Below are positions 18,375-24,163 of a stretch of DNA of 39,504 nucleotides, in pieces (position 1 is the stretch's first letter; each line of letters begins with the position of its first letter). This DNA is from Siculibacillus sp. (GTDB taxonomy: Bacteria > Pseudomonadota > Alphaproteobacteria > Rhizobiales > Ancalomicrobiaceae). The notes under the pieces are model-generated. The model did not search any database, was not told the origin of the DNA, and was given only the letters and a program-made list of their open reading frames with translations. The translations under genes were made by a program, and so were the position numbers. The stretch covers positions 1 through 39,504 of the forward strand of contig JAOTSD010000036.1 of NCBI GenBank assembly GCA_030247555.1. Reading direction: 5' to 3'.

Positions 18375-19034
18375 ATGGAACCGACCCTCCTCTCCCTCGT
18401 CACCACCGGCTTCGTGCTGGGCTGGTCCGTCGCCTGGCCGCCGGGGCCGATCAACGCCGAGATCGCGCGGCGCTGCCTCGCCGACGGCTTCCGGTCGGGC
18501 TTCGGCGTGCTCCTCGGCGCCTGCGCCGGCGATGCGCTGTGGGCGGTCCTGGTGGCGCTCGGGGTCGGCACGCTGTTCACCGGCGAGACGATGCGGCTCG
18601 TCATGGGCGTGGTCTCGGTCGGTCTGCTCCTCGCCCTCGCCCTGCTCTTCTTTCTCGGCGCGCTCGGCTCCTGGCGCGCCGGGCCGGGCACCGCGCCGGC
18701 GACGCCGAGCCGCTTCGATTCGAACCGCGCCGGCGTCCTCCTCGGCGCCACCATGGCGCTGACCAGCCCTTGGAACGTCGCCTTCTGGCTCGCCGCCATC
18801 GGCCGGCCGGAGATGACCCGGCTCGGCACCGCGTCGATGCTGATCGTCGCGGCGGCGGTGCTGGCCGGAGCGCTCACCTGGGGCCTCCTGTGGTCGGCCT
18901 CCGTCGTCCTCCTCCACCGCCGCTTCGATCAGGGAGGAACGCGCGACTGGTGGGGCATCACGGTGAAGGGGCTGACGGCGGTGTTGATGCTGTGGTTCGC
19001 TTGGGGGTCGGCGCGGGCGTTGATGGGGGGATGA
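18375..19034 (+). CDS. LysE/RhtB-family amino-acid exporter
   Basis: Inner-membrane exporter of the LysE superfamily, whose members expel amino acids or related small molecules. The 219-residue product has about six hydrophobic segments and the family N-terminal motif 'VAWPPGPINAEIARRCLADGFRSGFGVLLGACAGD', equivalent to the GPxxxxxxxxxxxxGxxxGxxxxxG pattern. A second half begins at 'GVLLGATMALTSPWNVAFWLA', another LysE hallmark. The ATG at 18375 is chosen because homology begins there; no strong ribosome-binding site is visible. The substrate cannot be told. It ends three bases from the convergent DUF2235 gene, so the two terminate against each other. Confidence 0.88.
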   Translation: MEPTLLSLVTTGFVLGWSVAWPPGPINAEIARRCLADGFRSGFGVLLGACAGDALWAVLVALGVGTLFTGETMRLVMGVVSVGLLLALALLFFLGALGSWRAGPGTAPATPSRFDSNRAGVLLGATMALTSPWNVAFWLAAIGRPEMTRLGTASMLIVAAAVLAGALTWGLLWSASVVLLHRRFDQGGTRDWWGITVKGLTAVLMLWFAWGSARALMGG

Positions 19035-19037
19035 GGG

Positions 19038-20408
19038 TCACGTCTCGTAGTAGACGCGAGTCTTCTCGTGCCCTCTCAGGCTCTTCGGCCGATAAGGCTT
19101 CTCCTCGTGAAGATGCAAGACGGTCGACAGATCAAATCGAGGCAGGACGTTCACGTCCAACCTTGCGTCGACCGGGATTCGCCGGTCGATCTTGCGGGCG
19201 AACCGGAAAGTCCAAGATTTCGTCTCGTCGTGCTGCATTCCCCCTGGTGCGGGATAGAGACGCAGTACCGTCGTGTCGACGACGAGCGGATCGGGAATAC
19301 GAGTTGCCTCGTTCACCATCCAGGCGAGAGCCGCGTCGGACAGACGCGACTGGGTCTCGGGATATCCACCTCCGATATCGGCATGGTTCCCAGCGAACCA
19401 GATCTGCTGGAGCCAATCCGGCTGCCCGGCCGCCACTTCTCGAAGCTCCGTCACGTTGCCCCAAGGGACGCGATCGAAATCGGCGCGGCGCTCGTCGATC
19501 GCCAAGGCGTGACGAGCCCAGCCGACGTTGGTGTTCAGCGTCTTGTCATAAAAGCGCATGTGCAGCGGGTTGAGGTGGGCGGTCGTCCACCATGGGTGCC
19601 CTTCCAAGCCGAAGGCCACTTTGAAATGGGTCTTGAGGTACCAGATGCCAGCGAACCCGGCGGCGAAGACGAGGAGGAGGACCACCCAGGCCACGAAGCT
19701 GCCGAACCAGAGGTGCAGAAAAGCTGACGCGATTGTCACGCAGGTCAGCGCCATGGCAATCGACACCACGAGCGAAGCGGAATTCCAGACGGTTGCCACC
19801 GTGTCGAAGACGCCGATGAAATGCGGGTAGGCGTCGGTCGACGCGCAACGACTGCGGAACCGCGCCGCCAGTGCCCGCCTTTGTTCGATGTAACGGTCTT
19901 CCTTGTTCGTCCCCTTCCGTTCCCAAGAAACGTGTTGATAGACATCTTCGACAGCTTCTCGAGCCAGACGTCGAAGCGTGCCAGCGTCCTTCTTCAGTAC
20001 CTCACCATTGATCCGACGGGGAACACCGCAGAAGTGCAGGACGGCAGCCAAGCATCGAACCGTATAGGCGCCGCGGCTGAAGCCGAATAAAAAGATGCGG
20101 TCACCAGGTTCGTAGACCCGTAGGATCGCCTCATAACAGTCTTCGATGTTCTTGGTCAGCCCGAGGCCGGTGGCTTGGCACATCAGATTGTACAGTCCGG
20201 CCCAGACAGTGCCGAAGAAGCCATATTTGGGAGGCACCGTACCTATTCCGGGATCGTAGAAGGCGTACTGCCGGTTCGGATCGACGGAGGAATCGGGACC
20301 GCACTTGGAGGCTCGATAGAGCTTATAGACGTTGGTTCGGTTCTCCTCGAACCGTTCGCCACTGCGTTGACCCGTTCCATCCGAGAAGATCACGATGTTC
20401 TTCGTCAT
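19038..20408 (-). CDS. DUF2235 alpha/beta-hydrolase (Tle1-like lipase family)
   Basis: DUF2235 proteins are alpha/beta-hydrolases; some are type VI secretion phospholipase effectors (Tle1). From ATG 20408 (GGAGGGG five bases before) the product has 456 residues: 'IVIFSDGTGQ' at the N terminus, nucleophile Ser111 in 'GFSRGAYT', probable acid Asp202 in 'GVFDTVA', and catalytic His342 in 'AGNHADIGGGY'. Two adjacent hydrophobic segments (about 211-234 and 236-257) are inserted after Asp202, so it may be membrane bound. A TTG at 20427 is an alternative start. G+C is visibly lower and codons more relaxed than in neighbours (34 of 60 bases G/C at 20221-20280, against 47 of 60 at 33301-33360), suggesting acquisition. 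No VgrG, PAAR, adaptor or obvious immunity gene is adjacent. Confidence 0.9.
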   Translation of the reverse strand: MTKNIVIFSDGTGQRSGERFEENRTNVYKLYRASKCGPDSSVDPNRQYAFYDPGIGTVPPKYGFFGTVWAGLYNLMCQATGLGLTKNIEDCYEAILRVYEPGDRIFLFGFSRGAYTVRCLAAVLHFCGVPRRINGEVLKKDAGTLRRLAREAVEDVYQHVSWERKGTNKEDRYIEQRRALAARFRSRCASTDAYPHFIGVFDTVATVWNSASLVVSIAMALTCVTIASAFLHLWFGSFVAWVVLLLVFAAGFAGIWYLKTHFKVAFGLEGHPWWTTAHLNPLHMRFYDKTLNTNVGWARHALAIDERRADFDRVPWGNVTELREVAAGQPDWLQQIWFAGNHADIGGGYPETQSRLSDAALAWMVNEATRIPDPLVVDTTVLRLYPAPGGMQHDETKSWTFRFARKIDRRIPVDARLDVNVLPRFDLSTVLHLHEEKPYRPKSLRGHEKTRVYYET

Positions 20409-20848
20409 GGCATCCCCTCCGGTTGCCAAAGGGCGATGCTACACCCGTTCGAAACGATGAACAAAGGTTGCACGGCGACCAGCATGACGCCCTCTTGTTT
20501 CGTCGACGATCCCAGAGCGGCGAGATCGAGACTACGATGCCGTCCTCCTTCCCCCCTTGCATCCCGCGCCAAAACCTGTAGAACCCGCGCATTCCGTCGG
20601 GCACCCGGCCGGGGGCTGAACGGACGGTCGTGTCTTTTCGCGTGTGGATCATGACGGAGCGGTGCTCCGGAGGGGTCATCGGCGGGAAGGCCGGCAGGAT
20701 CGAGGTTCGATCCGTCGTCCCGTGTCTCCGCTCACCGACAGTCATCGTTTTCGGGCTCTTCCTCGGAGGGTCCCGGGAGGCTTGGCGCCGGTGTCCGAGG
20801 GGCGACGTTCCGCAGAGGAGCGTCCAACCGAGCGAAGAAAGGTTCCAC
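20409..20848 (+). other. Upstream and leader region of rpsF
   Basis: A 440-base gap between the divergent DUF2235 gene and rpsF. The left part (to about 20600) has the lower G+C of the DUF2235 gene; the right part returns to the genomic norm, so an insertion boundary may lie here. It contains a promoter candidate at 20557-20584 and would give a leader of about 260 bases. A small stem GGAGC-GGT-GCTCC occurs in that leader. The rpsF leader of several bacteria binds the S6:S18 complex; I could not confirm that structure here. Confidence 0.45.
20557..20584 (+). promoter_or_regulatory. Candidate promoter for rpsF operon
   Basis: TTGCAT (20557-20562) and TAGAAC (20579-20584) separated by 16 bases give a reasonable sigma-70-type match (5 of 6 and 4 of 6 to TTGACA/TATAAT style positions) in a relatively A/T-rich pocket. 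A start near 20591 would leave a 258-base leader before rpsF. Confidence 0.4.
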
Positions 20849-21313
20849 ATGCCGCTCTATGAGCACGTGTTCCTGGCGCGCCAGGACGTGTCGGCGCAGG
20901 CCGTCGACACGCTGATCAACCAGTACAAGACCATCGTCGAAGGTCTCGGTGGCAAGGTCACCAAGGTCGAGAACTGGGGTCTGAAGTCCCTCGCCTACCG
21001 GATCAAGAAGAACCGCAAGGCGCACTACGCCCTGATGAACATCGACGCTCCCGCTCCGGCGATCGCCGAAGTCGAGCGTCAGGAGCGCCTGTCGGAAGAC
21101 GTGCTGCGCTTCATCACCATCCGCGTCGACGAGCTCGAGGAAGGCCAGTCGGTCATGCTGCAGAAGCGTGATCGCGACGAGCGCCGCGACGAGCGTCGCG
21201 GTGGTGAGCGCGGCGATCGTGGTGACCGCGGCGACCGCGGTGATCGCGGCCCTCGCCGTGATCGTGGTCCGCGTCGTGACGACGTCGAATTCGGTGCCGA
21301 GGAGAACGAGTGA
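20849..21313 (+). CDS. rpsF: Ribosomal protein S6
   Basis: 30S ribosomal protein that binds the central 16S domain as a pair with S18. Residues 1-100 are the S6 fold ('[15 protein letters not shown]', '[24 protein letters not shown]'). Residues 106-154 form an Arg/Asp/Gly/Glu-rich tail with a GDR repeat (four copies at about 122-133), encoded by imperfect 9-base repeats near 21210-21250. Long charged S6 tails are common in alphaproteobacteria. ATG 20849 follows GAAAGG; longer upstream reading is not S6-like. The TGA overlaps the rpsR ATG. Confidence 0.98.
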   Translation: MPLYEHVFLARQDVSAQAVDTLINQYKTIVEGLGGKVTKVENWGLKSLAYRIKKNRKAHYALMNIDAPAPAIAEVERQERLSEDVLRFITIRVDELEEGQSVMLQKRDRDERRDERRGGERGDRGDRGDRGDRGPRRDRGPRRDDVEFGAEENE

Positions 21314-21558
21314 TGGCCGAGAACTCTTCCGCCGCCCGCCGGCCCTTCTTTCGCCGTCGCAAGACCTGCCCGTTCTCCGGCGCCAGCGCCCCGAAGATCG
21401 ACTACAAGGACGTGAAGCTGCTGCAGCGCTTCATCTCCGAGCGCGGCAAGATCGTTCCCTCCCGCATCACCGCGGTCTCCGCCAAGAAGCAGCGCGAACT
21501 CGCCAAGGCGATCAAGCGCGCCCGCTTCCTCGGCCTGCTGCCGTTCGTGATCAAGTGA
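21313..21558 (+). CDS. rpsR: Ribosomal protein S18
   Basis: 30S protein and partner of S6. The 81-residue product has the S18 core '[43 protein letters not shown]' and ends '[10 protein letters not shown]'; 'RRKTCPFSG' is the usual N-terminal portion. ATG 21313 overlaps the rpsF stop (TGATG), giving coupled, near-equimolar synthesis. The gene is followed by three hairpins before the DUF2232 gene. Confidence 0.98.
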   Translation: MAENSSAARRPFFRRRKTCPFSGASAPKIDYKDVKLLQRFISERGKIVPSRITAVSAKKQRELAKAIKRARFLGLLPFVIK

Positions 21559-21560
21559 TC

Positions 21561-21652
21561 GCGAGCCACGGCTCGCGGTCTCTCCACGGGTGAGGCGACG
21601 CGTCGCGGTCGTTCCGCGACGACGAGATCGAGGCGGGCTCTCGGGCCCGCCT
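21561..21652 (+). terminator. Three successive hairpins after rpsR, possible attenuator
   Basis: Hairpin 1: GCGAGCC (21561-21567) with GGCTCGC (21570-21576), starting two bases after the rpsR stop. Hairpin 2: CGTCGCGG (21601-21608) with CCGCGACG (21614-21621), loop TCGTT. Hairpin 3: AGGCGGGC (21631-21638) with GCCCGCCT (21645-21652), followed by CCCCTCCTCC. None has a proper T-run. They could reduce read-through from rpsF-rpsR into DUF2232 and rplI or protect the rpsR 3' end. Confidence 0.45.
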
Positions 21653-21783
21653 CCCCTCCTCCGGCCTCGGCTGGGGAGACGTAGGGCGACGCCGCCGGCC
21701 CGACGACGAACAGGCGCCGAACGATCGGGTTGGGGCGGGATCGCCTCTAACCGCCTCGACCAGAGACGGGACAGCTGGGCCAC

Positions 21784-22746
21784 ATGACGAGAGAACTCTC
21801 GGCCCCTCCTCTGTTGATCGGCCTCGGTGCCGGCCTCGCCTCGGCGCTGCTCTTCGCGGCGCTGGTGGGTGGGACCGTGCTCGCGCTGCCGCTGTTCCTG
21901 CTGGCGCCGCTGCCCCTCGGCATCGCCGCGCTCGGCTGGGGGACGCGCACCGGGCTCCTCGCCACCGGCGTCGCCGTGGTGGCGCTGTGGGCCGGTCTCG
22001 GCATGCCGGCGACCATCTCCTTCCTCCTCGCCGACGCCGCGCCGATCCTCGTCGGCGCCCATCTCCTCGGCCTCGCCCGTCTCGGCGACCCGGACGATCC
22101 CGCCTCGCGCGAATGGTATCCTCTCGGCCGGGTGCTCCTGGCGCTCGCCGGAACGGTGGCCGTCGCCACGGTGATCGGCGGCGTCGCCATCGGCTTCGAT
22201 CCGCAGGAGACGGCGGCGCAGGTCTCGGCCGCATTCCATCATATGACCTCCGGCGGCCCGACGGCGCCGGTGCCGGCGCCGGACGCGGTGCGCGTCGACC
22301 CGATGGTGCAGGCGACGGTCCGTCTGATGCCGGCCTTCTTCCCGGCGAGCTGGCTGATGGTGGTCATCTTCGACCTGTGGGCGGCGACCAAGGTGGTGGC
22401 CCGGTCCGGCCGCCTGACGCGCCCGGCGGAAGATGCCGCGGCGGTGGAACTGCCGGTCGGCGCCGGCCTCGCCCTGGCCGCGACGCTCGCCGCCGCCTTC
22501 CTCGACGGGACGATCGGGCTCCTCGCCTCGGTCGTCGCCGGCGCCCTGTTCGCGACCCATTTCCTCGTCGGGGCCGGGGTGATCCACACCCTCGCCCGCC
22601 GCAGCGAGGCGCGGATCATCATCCTCGCCGTCGTCTGGGGCCTCGTCCTGCTCTTCACCCTGCCGGTGGCCGCCGTGGCACTCGTCGGCCTCCTCGAACC
22701 CCATCTGGGCCTGAGGCGGCGTCGATCGTCGGCCGGCCCCAGCTGA
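21784..22746 (+). CDS. DUF2232 multi-pass membrane protein
   Basis: Inner-membrane protein of unknown function, conserved between rpsR and rplI in Rhizobiales. The 320-residue sequence has about seven to eight hydrophobic segments in two groups separated by a short extramembrane region (about 150-170), with the DUF2232 features '[12 protein letters not shown]' near the N terminus and '[30 protein letters not shown]' in the middle. The basic end '[11 protein letters not shown]' is presumably cytoplasmic. Distantly resembling membrane proteins beside rplI in Firmicutes are known, but no function can be stated. It lies 225 bases after rpsR and 35 before rplI. Confidence 0.9.
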   Translation: MTRELSAPPLLIGLGAGLASALLFAALVGGTVLALPLFLLAPLPLGIAALGWGTRTGLLATGVAVVALWAGLGMPATISFLLADAAPILVGAHLLGLARLGDPDDPASREWYPLGRVLLALAGTVAVATVIGGVAIGFDPQETAAQVSAAFHHMTSGGPTAPVPAPDAVRVDPMVQATVRLMPAFFPASWLMVVIFDLWAATKVVARSGRLTRPAEDAAAVELPVGAGLALAATLAAAFLDGTIGLLASVVAGALFATHFLVGAGVIHTLARRSEARIIILAVVWGLVLLFTLPVAAVALVGLLEPHLGLRRRRSSAGPS

Positions 22747-22781
22747 CCCCTTTTTCCGAACACCCAAGAAGGAGTGAACCC

Positions 22782-23342
22782 ATGGAAGTCATCCTGCTCG
22801 AGCGCGTCGGCCACCTCGGCCAGATGGGCGACGTCGTCAACGTCAAGCCGGGCTTCGCCCGCAACTTCCTGCTGCCGCGCGGCAAGGCGCTGCGCGCCAC
22901 CAAGGCGAACCGTGAGTTCTTCGAGAGCCAGAAGGTGCAGCTCGAGGCGCGCAACCTGGAGCGAAAGGCCGAGGCCGCGGCGGTGGCCGAGAAGCTCGAC
23001 GGCCAGAGCTTCATCGTCGTCCGCTCGGCGGGCGAGATGGGCCATCTCTACGGTTCGGTGTCGAGCCGCGACATCGCCGACCTGATCACCGCCGGCGGCT
23101 TCTCGGTCGCCCGCTCGCAGGTCGAGCTCTCCGCCCCGATCAAGGCCGTCGGCCTGCACTCGGTTTCGATCGCGCTGCACCCGGAAGTCCACGCCAAGGT
23201 CACGGTCAACATCGCCCGTTCGCAGGAAGAGGCCGAGCGTCAGGCCCGCGGCGAGGCGGTCATCACCCGCGACAACGAAGAGATCTTCGTGCGCGAGGTC
23301 GGCCCGATCACCGACGAGGAAGGCTACCACGAGGAGGCGTGA
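22782..23342 (+). CDS. rplI: Ribosomal protein L9
   Basis: Two-domain 50S protein at the base of the L1 stalk. The N-terminal domain shows '[37 protein letters not shown]', followed by the long connecting helix and the C-terminal domain '[16 protein letters not shown]'. The 186-residue product carries an acidic C-terminal extension ('[16 protein letters not shown]') typical of alphaproteobacteria. A strong AAGAAGGAG precedes ATG 22782. Last gene of the rpsF cluster, followed by a good terminator. Confidence 0.98.
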   Translation: MEVILLERVGHLGQMGDVVNVKPGFARNFLLPRGKALRATKANREFFESQKVQLEARNLERKAEAAAVAEKLDGQSFIVVRSAGEMGHLYGSVSSRDIADLITAGGFSVARSQVELSAPIKAVGLHSVSIALHPEVHAKVTVNIARSQEEAERQARGEAVITRDNEEIFVREVGPITDEEGYHEEA

Positions 23343-23394
23343 GCCTCCTCGCGAGAGCACCGGGGGCGTGCGCCTCCACCACCGACCAACGAAG

Positions 23395-23429
23395 AGAGTC
23401 GGGCGGCGACGCCCGGCTCTTTCGCGTTT
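23395..23429 (+). terminator. Intrinsic terminator after rplI
   Basis: An 11-bp stem (23395-23405 with 23410-23420, one G-T pair) with a GCGA tetraloop is followed by TTTCGCGTTTC. This is the best intrinsic terminator in the window. It lies 53 bases after the rplI stop and separates the ribosomal cluster from the convergent Crp/Fnr gene. Confidence 0.82.
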
Positions 23430-23473
23430 CGCGGTCCCGCCCCCTCGTCACGGCGGACGAAAGGGCGGGTCCG

Positions 23474-24163
23474 TCAGTCGAAGGTGTCGTTGCCGTTGCT
23501 GGGGAAGAGTTTGAAGGTCCGGTGTTCGGTGAACTCGGCGATCTTCATCTTCTCCAGCCGGCGCAGGCCGCGCGACAGGGTCTCCGGCGAAGTGCCGACG
23601 AGCGCGGCGATGTCGCGCTTCATCAGCGGGGTTTCGACCTCGATCACCTCGTCTTCGATCTCCGGGGATCCGGCCAGGGTCAGGAGCGTTCGATAGAGCC
23701 GTTCCGGGACGTCCTGGGTCGACAGGCGGAAGATGTGCTCCTCATAGGAGCAGGTCTGTGCCGCCGCCTGCTGCATCAGTTTGAGGAGAAGCTCCTCACT
23801 GGAGTGCAACACCGATTCGAAGCGGTCGGCGGCGACGGCGACGAGTTCGCTGTGGCCGATCGACTGGCAGCTCGAGCGATGGACGCGACCACCGAGCAGG
23901 TCCTGCCAGCCGAGCAGCGAGCCGACCTCATGGGTGCCGAACATCGCCATCCGCCCGTCCTCGTCGATGCGCTCGAGCACCAGCGTGCCGCGGGTGGCGA
24001 GGTAGACGAAATCGACGTGCGAGCCTTGGTGGAAGACGTAGGAGCGCGGTCGGAAATGCGTCGCCACCGCACTCTCCTGGGGGAACAGGCGGCGGACCAC
24101 GTCGACCAACGTATCACCCTCGCCGGATCCGGAACGGGTCTTCAGCGATCGTGTCTCGACCAT
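23474..24163 (-). CDS. Crp/Fnr-family transcriptional regulator
   Basis: The 229-residue protein has a cyclic-nucleotide-binding-type beta-roll (about 20-125: 'HFRPRSYVFHQGSHVDFVYLATRGTLVL'), a dimer helix (about 125-160) and a C-terminal winged helix ('MKRDIAALVGTSPETLSRGLRRLEKM', 181-206). The recognition helix has Glu194, Ser197 and Arg198, the E..SR pattern by which FNR reads TTGAT half-sites. It lacks the N-terminal cysteine cluster of oxygen-sensing FNR (only Cys99 and Cys138), so it is not a 4Fe-4S sensor and belongs with FixK/Dnr-like members. The ATG lies inside the end of the upstream sensor gene (22-base overlap), after GGAAAGAA, indicating co-expression and a shared signal route. 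Its ligand and targets are unknown. Confidence 0.92.
   Translation of the reverse strand: MVETRSLKTRSGSGEGDTLVDVVRRLFPQESAVATHFRPRSYVFHQGSHVDFVYLATRGTLVLERIDEDGRMAMFGTHEVGSLLGWQDLLGGRVHRSSCQSIGHSELVAVAADRFESVLHSSEELLLKLMQQAAAQTCSYEEHIFRLSTQDVPERLYRTLLTLAGSPEIEDEVIEVETPLMKRDIAALVGTSPETLSRGLRRLEKMKIAEFTEHRTFKLFPSNGNDTFD

Noticed and set aside
20600-20848. S6:S18-binding leader RNA motif upstream of rpsF
   Set aside because: I could not draw the required stem and conserved loop with confidence; a covariance search would be needed.
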